A stretch of 13,586 bases of DNA from NCBI GenBank assembly GCA_039714995.1, contig JBDLII010000046.1, forward strand, positions 1 through 13,586, written 5' to 3'. Below the pieces are notes generated by a model. The model was not told where the DNA came from. It ran no database searches and was given only the letters and a program-made list of their open reading frames with translations. The position numbers and the translations under genes were made by a program. Positions 7,202 to 12,998 of the stretch are shown piece after piece; positions within the stretch are counted from its first letter, which is position 1; each line of letters starts with the position of its first letter. This DNA comes from Sva-25 sp039714995 (GTDB lineage: Bacteria > Pseudomonadota > Gammaproteobacteria > Chromatiales > Chromatiaceae).

Positions 7202-7237
7202 AAAAAAAGCGCACAGTATAACATGTGCGCTTTTTTT
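7202..7237. terminator. strong intrinsic terminator after petC, symmetric
   Basis: Perfect inverted repeat: AAAAAAAGCGCAC (7202-7214) and GTGCGCTTTTTTT (7225-7237), with an extra A-T pair giving a 14-bp stem and an eight-base loop. GC-rich upper stem plus seven-base A and T tracts on both sides make it able to work in either direction. It starts 18 bases after the petC stop and ends petABC transcription; sspAB lies just beyond, so some read-through or a weak local promoter in 7159-7201 must serve sspAB. Confidence 0.9.
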
Positions 7238-7255
7238 CAGGGGTATTCCGCCGAA

Positions 7256-7993
7256 TTAATGGACGTCCTTCCAGTACTCCTTCTTCAGCAGGTAGGCGAA
7301 GATGAAGAAAATCAGCAAAAACAGCAGCACCTTGATGCCAAGCGCGTGGCGTTTCAGTTTGCTGGGATCACCCATATAGGAGAGGAAATTTGTCAGGTCC
7401 AGCGCCATCTGGTCATACTGCTCAGCAGTCAGCTTGCCCGGCTTGACCATCTCGAAGCCCTTGAAGATGTGGCTTTCATGACCGCTCTCATCCGTGTGCT
7501 CTTCAAAGACCGCCTTTTGCATGCCCTGGAGTTCCCATAAGACGTGCGGCATGCCGACCTTGTCGAAGACGATGTTGTTGACGCCAAACGGGCGGCTCTC
7601 ATCGATATAGAAGCTGCGCAGGTAGGTGTAGATCCAGTCATCGCCGCGCAGGCGGGACTCCAGTGTGAGATCGGGCGGCGGAGCGCCAAACCAGTTGGCC
7701 GCGTCCTCCGTCTTCATCGCGGTCGTCATCAGATCACCGGGTTTGGCATTCGACGGCATCAGGTGTTGCTTCAGCAGATCTTCGGGGATGCCGAACTCCT
7801 GCATCCGCTGCCAGCGTTCATACTTCATCGAGTGGCAGTTGAGGCAGTAGTTGACGAAATAGTTGGCGCCGCGCTGCAGTGATGCCTGGTCAGAGATGTC
7901 CACATCGGCATGGTCGAGGTGGACATTACCGCCGCCCCCGGCGAAGACGCTGGAAGATGCCAGCGCCAGGATTGCAATCAATAGCTTTTTCAT
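7256..7993 (-). CDS. petC: cytochrome c1 subunit of the bc1 complex
   Basis: Membrane-anchored c-type cytochrome of complex III that passes electrons from the Rieske centre to soluble cytochrome c. The 245-residue protein has a Sec signal peptide (MKKLLIAILALASSSVFAGG, cleavage likely after Ala18). The haem site CLNCH is at 50-54, and the c1-specific WFGAPPPDLTL segment with R and RG follows at 101-117. The likely axial methionine is Met148 in VGMPHVLWEL. A single C-terminal membrane helix (about 217-238, KVLLFLLIFFIFAYLLKKEYW) has a positively charged end. Ribosome site AGAGGG precedes the ATG, which overlaps the petB stop as ATGA. It is the last gene of petABC, followed directly by a terminator. 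Confidence 0.97.
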   Translation of the reverse strand: MKKLLIAILALASSSVFAGGGGNVHLDHADVDISDQASLQRGANYFVNYCLNCHSMKYERWQRMQEFGIPEDLLKQHLMPSNAKPGDLMTTAMKTEDAANWFGAPPPDLTLESRLRGDDWIYTYLRSFYIDESRPFGVNNIVFDKVGMPHVLWELQGMQKAVFEEHTDESGHESHIFKGFEMVKPGKLTAEQYDQMALDLTNFLSYMGDPSKLKRHALGIKVLLFLLIFFIFAYLLKKEYWKDVH

Positions 7994-9231
7994 TTTGTCA
8001 CCCTCTCTGGTACAGGCTTGGTTTTGTCAGCTTTGCTGAACCATGGCATCAGGATAAAGAATGCGAAGTAGAGTGTTGTCGCAATTTGAGCAAACAGGGT
8101 ATACAACTCTGTAGCCGGCTGCGTGCCAAGCCATCCGAGGACGATGAATGCGATCACGAACATAGCGAGAAAGCCCTTGTAGAGCCCACCCTTGTAGCGG
8201 ATGGATTTGACCGGGCTGCGATCCAGCCAGGGCAGCAGAAACAGCACGACGATGGCTGCGCCCATGGCGATGACGCCCCACACCTGGGTGCCGGCGAAGC
8301 TGGGAACAGCGCGCAAAATCGCATAGAAGGGGGTGAAATACCACACCGGGGCGATATGCTCGGGCGTCTTCAGCGGGTTGGCGGGTTCGAAGTTCGGCGC
8401 TTCGAGAAAATAGCCGCCGCCCTCCGGCGCAAAGAACATGATGCCGGCAAAAAACATCAGGAAGACGACAATACCGGCAATATCCTTCACCGAATAGTAG
8501 GGGTGAAACGGGATGCCGTCAGCAGGAGCGGTGTCGCTCCATCTGTTGCCTTTGGGGCCTTTCTTGATCTCGATGCCGTCGGGGTTGTTGGAGCCAACCT
8601 TGTGCAGCGCGACGATGTGAATAAACACCAGTGCGGCAAGAATGAACGGCAGCAGAAAATGGAGTGCAAAAAAGCGGTTCAGGGTGACGTCGGAGATGAC
8701 ATAGTCACCGCGAATCCAGACCGCCAGGTCCTCTCCAACGATCGGGATCGCCTGAAACAGGTTGACGATGACCGCGGCGCCCCACAGCGACATCTGCCCC
8801 CAGGGAAGCAGGTAGCCCATGAATGCAGTCGCCATCATCGCGACATAGATGATCATGCCGATCACCCACAGCAGCTCGCGCGGCTTGCGATAGGAGCCGT
8901 ACATCAGGCCACGGAACATATGCAGGTAGACCACGATAAAAAAGGCCGATGCGCCTGTCGAATGCATGTAACGGATCAGCCAGCCCCAGTCGACGTCGCG
9001 CATGATGTATTCAACGGACCCAAAGGCGAGGTCGGCATCGGGTTTGTACATCATTGCCAGCCACAGGCCGGTCACAATCTGGATGACCAGCACCAGCATC
9101 GCCAGTGAGCCGAAGAAGTACCAGAAGTTGAAGTTTTTCGGCGCGTAATACTGGGCCAGGTGTTCATTCCACACCTTGGTCATCGGGAAGCGATCGTCGA
9201 TCCAGCCGACCATGTTTTGTAATGCGCTCAT
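7990..9231 (-). CDS. petB: cytochrome b subunit of the bc1 complex, PVWY type
   Basis: Full-length (413 residues) cytochrome b, the quinol-oxidising core of complex III in the inner membrane; not split as in b6f. The haem ligands are His90 (IRYMHSTGA) and His104 (VVYLHMFRG) paired with His191 (NRFFALHFLLPF) and His205 (LVFIHIVALH), both pairs 14 apart. The first Qo-region GYLLPWGQMSLW (139-150) is intact. The ef-loop motif at 295-298 is PVWY rather than the mitochondrial PEWY, a known variant in Beta- and Gammaproteobacteria. About eight to nine hydrophobic helices are visible, ending with FIVLGWLGTQPATE and a last helix near 385-400. A GGAGGT site lies five bases before the ATG, and ATGA overlaps link it to petA and petC. 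Confidence 0.98.
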   Translation of the reverse strand: MSALQNMVGWIDDRFPMTKVWNEHLAQYYAPKNFNFWYFFGSLAMLVLVIQIVTGLWLAMMYKPDADLAFGSVEYIMRDVDWGWLIRYMHSTGASAFFIVVYLHMFRGLMYGSYRKPRELLWVIGMIIYVAMMATAFMGYLLPWGQMSLWGAAVIVNLFQAIPIVGEDLAVWIRGDYVISDVTLNRFFALHFLLPFILAALVFIHIVALHKVGSNNPDGIEIKKGPKGNRWSDTAPADGIPFHPYYSVKDIAGIVVFLMFFAGIMFFAPEGGGYFLEAPNFEPANPLKTPEHIAPVWYFTPFYAILRAVPSFAGTQVWGVIAMGAAIVVLFLLPWLDRSPVKSIRYKGGLYKGFLAMFVIAFIVLGWLGTQPATELYTLFAQIATTLYFAFFILMPWFSKADKTKPVPERVTK

Positions 9232-9818
9232 GAGGCACCTCCGTCAACACCAATAAGTACGACATTATCAGAGAGATAACTGTGTGGCGGGATCACAAGG
9301 TTTGTAGGTGCGGGAAGGCCGGCGAAGACACGGCCGGCGAGGTCAAACTTGGAACCGTGGCACGGGCAGAAAAAGCCGCCGACCCAGTCAGAGCCGAGGT
9401 CGGCGGGTGCGACGTCAGGCCTGTATGTTGGCGAGCAGCCGAGATGGGTGCAGATGCCGATGGCAATCAGATAGTCGGGTTTGATTGAGCGTGTCGGGTT
9501 TTTGCAGTAGTCCGGCTGTTGATTGACGTCCGAAGCCGGATCGGCGAGTTTGCCGTCAAGCTGGGGCAGATCCTGCAGGTTTTTTTCGGTTCTGCGCACG
9601 ACCCACACCGGTTTGCCGCGCCATTTGACGCGTAACATTTGCCCCTCTTCAATCTTGCTGACGTCGGCCTCAACGGGTGCGCCGGCTGCTTTCGCCTTTG
9701 CGCTCGGTTGCCATGACATCACAAAAGGGACCGCGACGGCTCCTGCTCCAACAGCACCAATCACGGCTGTTGAGAGAGTCAGGAAGCGGCGTTTTTTCAG
9801 ATCAACCCCTTCGCTCAT
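9228..9818 (-). CDS. petA: Rieske iron-sulfur subunit of the bc1 complex
   Basis: Carries the [2Fe-2S] cluster that takes the first electron from quinol at the Qo site. I choose ATG 9816-9818 (196 residues) because GGAG lies eight bases before it; an in-frame GTG 15 bases upstream is less likely. The N-terminus MSEGVDLKKRRFLT holds a twin-arginine-type signal-anchor (KKRRFLT) followed by a glycine/alanine-rich membrane helix (about 15-36), consistent with Tat export. Cluster motifs are CTHLGC at 123-128 and CPCHGS at 151-156, giving two Cys and two His ligands plus the disulfide cysteines. An insertion between the motifs (YRPDVAPADLGSDWVGG) is usual for proteobacterial forms. First gene of petABC. 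Confidence 0.97.
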   Translation of the reverse strand: MSEGVDLKKRRFLTLSTAVIGAVGAGAVAVPFVMSWQPSAKAKAAGAPVEADVSKIEEGQMLRVKWRGKPVWVVRRTEKNLQDLPQLDGKLADPASDVNQQPDYCKNPTRSIKPDYLIAIGICTHLGCSPTYRPDVAPADLGSDWVGGFFCPCHGSKFDLAGRVFAGLPAPTNLVIPPHSYLSDNVVLIGVDGGAS

Positions 9819-9905
9819 AGTGTTGTCTCCCACTCAAATCAAATAAACGACATCTTGAATGGCTAAGCGGATGCTTGGCCACACTGGATAAAATTGAATT
9901 TCGGT

Positions 9906-9926
9906 AAATCAGAATATTCTGGATTT
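9906..9926. promoter_or_regulatory. palindrome in the petA leader
   Basis: The 12-bp perfect palindrome CAGAATATTCTG (9910-9921) is extended by AAAT and GATTT into an almost perfect 21-base inverted repeat with one extra base. It lies about 90 bases before petA, just downstream of the likely transcription start, where an operator or leader structure would act. No known regulator consensus is claimed. Confidence 0.45.
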
Positions 9927-9944
9927 CACGAAAATAATCGGCGA

Positions 9945-9973
9945 ATTGTCTTATATGCGCATCAGAAGGTCAA
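9945..9973 (-). promoter_or_regulatory. candidate sigma-70 promoter of petABC
   Basis: On the minus strand TTGACC (9968-9973) is followed after 17 bases by GACAAT (9945-9950), giving matches of 5/6 and 4/6 to the sigma-70 hexamers. The predicted start of transcription is near 9938, leaving a leader of about 120 bases before petA. It is the best-spaced pair I see in 9819-10040. Confidence 0.4.
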
Positions 9974-9974
9974 G

Positions 9975-10004
9975 TTGAGATCACTTGAGGTTGACTTATC
10001 TCAA
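9975..10004. promoter_or_regulatory. inverted repeat with FNR-like half-sites upstream of petABC
   Basis: TTGAGAT (9975-9981) and ATCTCAA (9998-10004) form a perfect 7-bp inverted repeat with a 16-base spacer. The right part also reads TTGACTTATCTCAA (9991-10004), which matches the FNR/CRP-FNR family consensus TTGAT-N4-ATCAA at eight of ten fixed positions. Its centre lies about 60 bases upstream of the predicted petABC start, a usual place for an activator. Oxygen control of bc1 genes is common, but binding here is inference. Confidence 0.35.
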
Positions 10005-10040
10005 TCGATCCGGTGGTTTTCGTCGCATCGAATTTTACAA

Positions 10041-10325
10041 GGGAAGCTCTGAATGAATCACAATCATGCGTCATTGCGAGCGCAGCGAAGCAATCTCATG
10101 CAGTTAAGGAACCTCTGATTAAGTCCCCGGGTTGGGGGTTTGGGGGAAGGGCAAACTGAAAGCCAGTTATAACTCATTGATATTGATCCCTTCCCCCATA
10201 GAAAAACTTGCGGGAATGCTCTGCTCCAGTCGCGAAGCGACTTGATCAGAGCTTCCTTAAATCAAAGGCTTTGAGATTGCTTCGTCGCTGCGCTACTCGC
10301 AATGACGATTCATTCAAAGCCTACC
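10041..10325. mobile_element. outer repeat element interrupted by MITE copy 2
   Basis: Outer inverted ends GGAAGCTCTGAATGAATC (from 10042) and GATTCATTCAAAGCCTACC (about 10307-10325) resemble the ends of the 150-bp family. Inside them lie inverted copies of a CGTCATTGCGAG...AGCAATCTC motif (10069-10097 and 10272-10305), similar to dispersed repeats known from many bacterial genomes. Removing the inner copy and one target repeat would leave about 132 bp of near-continuous palindrome. The right end contains the TAG stop of the lipoprotein gene. Together with the petABC promoter this accounts for the gene-free stretch 9819-10320. Confidence 0.6.
10107..10256. mobile_element. MITE-like palindromic element, copy 2, nested
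   Basis: A 150-bp copy flanked by TTA direct repeats (10104-10106, 10257-10259). Ends AGGAACCTCTGATTAAGT and, on the other strand, GGAAGCTCTGATCAAGT. Inner arms GGGGGAAGGG (10142-10151) and CCCTTCCCCC (10188-10197) surround GTTATAAC, followed by a hairpin with AGTCG/CGACT stem and CGAAG loop. It lies inside another inverted-repeat element, showing that it arrived later. Confidence 0.85.
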
Positions 10326-10695
10326 TCGGCATCTCCGGCGGCGGATTGCTCCTTAGCCAGACTTGATTCTCCATGTCATATTCCCAGATTTGCCGGTCGA
10401 TGACCTGACGGGTCAATTGACTGTCGTGATAGACATATTCGATGCCAACAGTTTGCGTGGCGGTGTGCGCAGCTGTTCTGACAGGGTTGGAGAGCACCTG
10501 GTAGGAGGTAACGGTGATTCCCCGGTTTTTGGGTGCGAGGGTGGGGTCAGCCAGCATAGCGCCCTGTTCATGCGGGCCCTGCCAGCGCAGGATCTTGCCG
10601 TAGAGCACCAGGGTCGAGCTGAGCGCCTCATCGCTTCTGCGCTCGCTGATACTCTGGCAGCCGCTGCAGAGAGCAAGCACGATGGCGAGGATCAA
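10321..10695 (-). CDS. putative lipoprotein of unknown function
   Basis: A 124-residue frame from a TTG at 10693-10695 gives MILAIVLALCSGCQSISERRS, a short signal peptide ending in a lipobox-like LCSGC with Cys13 as the likely lipidated residue (Cys rather than Leu at -3 is unusual). The mature part has TLVLYGKILRWQG near its start, then a strand-rich centre (GITVTSYQVLSNPVRT, VGIEYVYHDSQLTRQVIDRQIWEYD) and ends VWLRSNPPPEMPR. I recognise it only as the sort of small conserved lipoprotein seen in some Gammaproteobacteria; I give no function. The frame remains open through the upstream repeat, but that extension is repeat-encoded. An AGGGA motif about nine bases before the TTG lies inside the element end. 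The stop lies in the end of the outer element, so both borders have been touched by repeats, and the native start may have been lost. Could be a decaying gene. Confidence 0.6.
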   Translation of the reverse strand: MILAIVLALCSGCQSISERRSDEALSSTLVLYGKILRWQGPHEQGAMLADPTLAPKNRGITVTSYQVLSNPVRTAAHTATQTVGIEYVYHDSQLTRQVIDRQIWEYDMENQVWLRSNPPPEMPR

Positions 10696-10699
10696 AATA

Positions 10700-10849
10700 G
10701 GGAATCCCTGACCAACTCCATGGGATGGGGGTTCGGGGGAAGGGCAGAACCGGTTTCCGTTATAACTTGTTGAAATTGAACCCTTCCCCCGTAGAAAAAC
10801 TTGCGGGAATGCTCTGAACGAGGTGCGAAGCAACTTGATCAGAGCTTCC
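10700..10849. mobile_element. MITE-like palindromic element, copy 3
   Basis: A 150-bp copy flanked by ATA (10697-10699, 10850-10852). Left end GGGAATCCCTGACCAACTCC, right end on the other strand GGAAGCTCTGATCAAGTTG; the left end is the more diverged. Inner arms GGGGGAAGGG (10735-10744) and CCCTTCCCCC (10781-10790) surround GTTATAAC. From GTAGAAAAACTTGCGGGAATG onward it is nearly identical to copy 2. It sits immediately upstream of the lipoprotein frame. Confidence 0.85.
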
Positions 10850-10894
10850 ATAAATTGCAGTTTCCAGCGTAACATCATCTGTAATGTGTCAAAA

Positions 10895-10943
10895 TTCGTC
10901 GCGATTGCAAGCATAGCAGATTATCGATTCATTCAGAGGTTCC
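10895..10943. repeat. solo repeat end upstream of the TraB-family gene
   Basis: The stretch ends CGATTCATTCAGAGGTTCC (10925-10943), which matches the outward-facing end of copy 1 and of the outer element. The preceding TTCGTCGC...GCA stretch resembles a degenerate form of the outer element's interior. Its AGAGG (10935-10939) serves as ribosome-binding site for the following gene. No matching left end is obvious nearby; the closest inverted partner is at 10042-10059. Confidence 0.5.
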
Positions 10944-10949
10944 TTGGGG

Positions 10950-12152
10950 ATGACAGAATATCAAAACCCTTCCAACGATTCGCGTGTCAAGCTGGGAAAA
11001 GGCCAGGTCTATGTGCTGGGAACAGCGCATGTCTCACGCGCCAGCGCGGAGGAGGTGCGTGAGTTGCTGGATAGCGGCGCCTACGATGCAGTGGCGGTGG
11101 AACTCTGCAACAGCAGATACCAGTCGCTGGTCGATCCTGACGCCATGGCCCGTATGGACCTGTTCCAGGTCTTTCGCAACGGCAAGGCGGCGATGGTGAC
11201 GGCGCAGCTCGCACTGAGCGCCTATCAACAGCGGCTTGCCGAGCAGTTTGGCATCGAGCCCGGCGCTGAGCAGCGAGAAGCGATCGCAGTTGCCGAGATG
11301 CATAATCTCCCGGTGCTGCTGATCGACCGCGAAATAGGCATCACGCTACGGCGGGTCATGAACAACGTCAGCTGGTGGAAGCGTTTCGGACTCTTCGGCG
11401 GACTGCTGGCTTCGGTGTTGTCGCGCGAAGAGGTGACCGAAGAGGATGTGGAGCGGCTCAAGGAGGGTGACATGCTGGAGACCACCTTCGCGGAATTTGC
11501 CGCGGAGCGCAAGGATCTGTTCGATCCCCTGATCGCGGAGCGCGATCGCTATATGGCGGCCCGGCTCATCCAGGAGCAGCAGCAACACGACTACAAAAGC
11601 GTTCTTGCAGTGGTTGGCGCCGGTCACCAGAAAGGGATCATCGAGACCCTCGCTGAGGGTATTGCCGAGCCGCAGCGGCTGCTCTCCAGCCTGGAGCAGT
11701 TGCCGCCGAAAAAAGCCTGGTTGAAGCTGCTGCCATGGCTGATCGTGGTTGTCATTCTGGGGGGATTTACAGCAGGATTCATGCGCAGCCCGGAGTTGGG
11801 CTGGAACCTGGTTGCCGAGTGGGTGCTGATCAATGGCACGCTGTCGGCGCTGGGAGCATTGCTGGCAGGTGGACATATCCTGACCGTGCTGATTGCCTTC
11901 ATTGCCGCCCCGATCACGTCGCTGAACCCGACAGTTGGCGCAGGCATGGTCACAGGCGCGGCCGAGACCCTGCTGCGCAAGCCGCAGGTTGGTGATTTCG
12001 AGCAGCTGCGCCATGATGTGACGCACTGGAGCGGCTGGTGGAAAAACCGGGTGTCACGCATTCTGCTGGTGTTTCTGTTCAGCACCATGGGATCGGCGGC
12101 CGGAACCTACATTGCCGGTTTCCGCATCTTTGACAAGCTGGTTGGTGGTTAA
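10950..12152 (+). CDS. TraB/PrgY (TraB/GumN-like) family membrane protein
   Basis: A 400-residue protein whose N-terminal half is a TraB/PrgY domain. Visible are VYVLGTAHVS (His27 in the GTAH motif), DAVAVELCNSRY (Glu51), AEMHNLPVLLIDRE with its following ITLRRV, and VVGAGHQKGI (His226 in the GxGH motif). These conserved His/Glu residues underlie the proposal that the family (Tiki/TraB/PrgY) are metal-dependent proteases; PrgY of Enterococcus lowers pheromone activity, but chromosomal homologues such as this have no established role. The C-terminal part has about four membrane segments (near 258-278, 288-308, 311-327 and 369-391). The ATG at 10950 is chosen over the in-frame TTG at 10944 because AGAGG lies ten bases before it. 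The stop codon lies in the first bases of a MITE-like element. It is the only plus-strand gene between 1 and 13445 and stands alone. Confidence 0.88.
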   Translation: MTEYQNPSNDSRVKLGKGQVYVLGTAHVSRASAEEVRELLDSGAYDAVAVELCNSRYQSLVDPDAMARMDLFQVFRNGKAAMVTAQLALSAYQQRLAEQFGIEPGAEQREAIAVAEMHNLPVLLIDREIGITLRRVMNNVSWWKRFGLFGGLLASVLSREEVTEEDVERLKEGDMLETTFAEFAAERKDLFDPLIAERDRYMAARLIQEQQQHDYKSVLAVVGAGHQKGIIETLAEGIAEPQRLLSSLEQLPPKKAWLKLLPWLIVVVILGGFTAGFMRSPELGWNLVAEWVLINGTLSALGALLAGGHILTVLIAFIAAPITSLNPTVGAGMVTGAAETLLRKPQVGDFEQLRHDVTHWSGWWKNRVSRILLVFLFSTMGSAAGTYIAGFRIFDKLVGG

Positions 12153-12296
12153 CAGGCTGTTGAAAATGCATTTATCCCTTCTCCCCCTGGGAGAAGGTTA
12201 GGATGAGGGGTTGTAAAACCAATCAGTTAGATGCTGCATTCCCCCTCACCCCAGCCCTCTCCCTCAGGGAGAGGGAGTTTTTCAACAGTCTGTTAA
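12149..12296. mobile_element. 148-bp MITE-like element of a second family
   Basis: Terminal inverted repeats TTAACAGGCTGTTGAAAA (12149-12166) and TTTTTCAACAGTCTGTTAA (12278-12296) differ by one base over the shared part; the outer TTAA may be a target duplication. Between them are two short hairpin motifs of the sort CTCCCCCTGGGAGAAGG and CTCTCCCTCAGGGAGAGGG, and a CCCTCACCCCAGCCCTCTCC motif that recurs between genes in many Proteobacteria. No coding capacity. The element begins on the stop codon of the TraB-family gene and could serve as its terminator. Confidence 0.8.
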
Positions 12297-12383
12297 CGGA
12301 AACTCTTTCAGATCATTACTGTAACCACTGAGCAACCGGAGTTACATTTGGTCTTTTTCCGTGTGTTCCGTGGTTAAAGAGGT

Positions 12384-12809
12384 CTATAACTCCACCTCGA
12401 AATCAAACTGGCTCAAAAACTGTGCGGTGACGTTGTCCATCGTCGAGATGTGCTGCTTGAACCAGAGGGGCCAGTCATGCTGTACATACTGCCGCAGTGG
12501 TGCAATCTGCTGCTGTTGATGCCACTGCTTCTGTATCTGGCGCAGCTGATTCAGCGCAGCATCATGCTCGGCGGAGTGAACCGGGAATGCTGGAAACCTG
12601 TACTCCTGCATGTACCTGTTTTCACGTGCAAAATGTTGTTCGGTGTGCGCAACCCATTGATCCAGAACCTCACCGATCCTGTCGCTGTCGGGGGCGTCGA
12701 CGTCGATTAATCCGCTGAGTGATTGCACCAGGGTCAGCTCTTCGCAGTGAACGGTATTCATGAAATCAAGCGCTACCTGGGGAATGGCGCTGCAATCAGT
12801 CGTTGTCAT
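12384..12809 (-). CDS. bacteriohemerythrin-like protein
   Basis: A 141-residue single-domain hemerythrin, a four-helix bundle with a non-haem di-iron centre that binds oxygen (or NO), probably cytoplasmic since no signal peptide is seen. All expected ligands are present with family spacing when counted from the ATG at 12807-12809: His21 (NTVHCEEL), His59 and Glu63 (HTEQHFAREN), His78 and His82 (VHSAEHDAAL), His120 and Asp125 (WFKQHISTMD). Alternative in-frame starts at 12863 (ATG) and 12875 (TTG) would add 18-22 residues, including a basic stretch; none of the three has a good ribosome-binding site, so the start is uncertain. Stand-alone hemerythrins in microaerobic bacteria may store or carry oxygen or sense it; no partner domain or neighbour here tells which. 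It converges with the TraB-family gene across the MITE. Confidence 0.88.
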   Translation of the reverse strand: MTTTDCSAIPQVALDFMNTVHCEELTLVQSLSGLIDVDAPDSDRIGEVLDQWVAHTEQHFARENRYMQEYRFPAFPVHSAEHDAALNQLRQIQKQWHQQQQIAPLRQYVQHDWPLWFKQHISTMDNVTAQFLSQFDFEVEL

Positions 12810-12998
12810 GGTCTCAAATAGCCTCGGCCTGTTGAATCGAGAGCCTATCTTCCATGCTTTCATTGCTGCCGACAATGATTTAGCTCAAGAGGGTATGAAT
12901 TCTCATTTAAGAGATGAGTGAGGGGAGGAGACCGGGCAGGCCTGAAATAGAGTCTCGGAAGGGATTCCGGGGAAAGGGAGTAACAGGGGTGATTGTTA

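Noticed and set aside
7879..9108. A 409-residue plus-strand open frame
   Set aside because: It is exactly antisense to cytochrome b, with low-complexity His/Asp/Gln-rich translation that mirrors the codon pattern of petB; a shadow frame.
10696..10914. 73-codon N-terminal extension of the putative lipoprotein
   Set aside because: It reads through MITE copy 3 and would bury the signal peptide; not expected in the real product.
10041..10943. CRISPR array, because several repeats recur in a short region
   Set aside because: The repeats are palindromic, about 150 bp, irregularly spaced and in mixed nesting; there are no uniform spacers or cas genes.
12345..12376. TTTTTCCGTGTGTTCCGTGGTTAA-like stretch after the second MITE
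   Set aside because: Similar text recurs in many genomes, but here there is one copy without inverted ends or a hairpin; nothing can be claimed.
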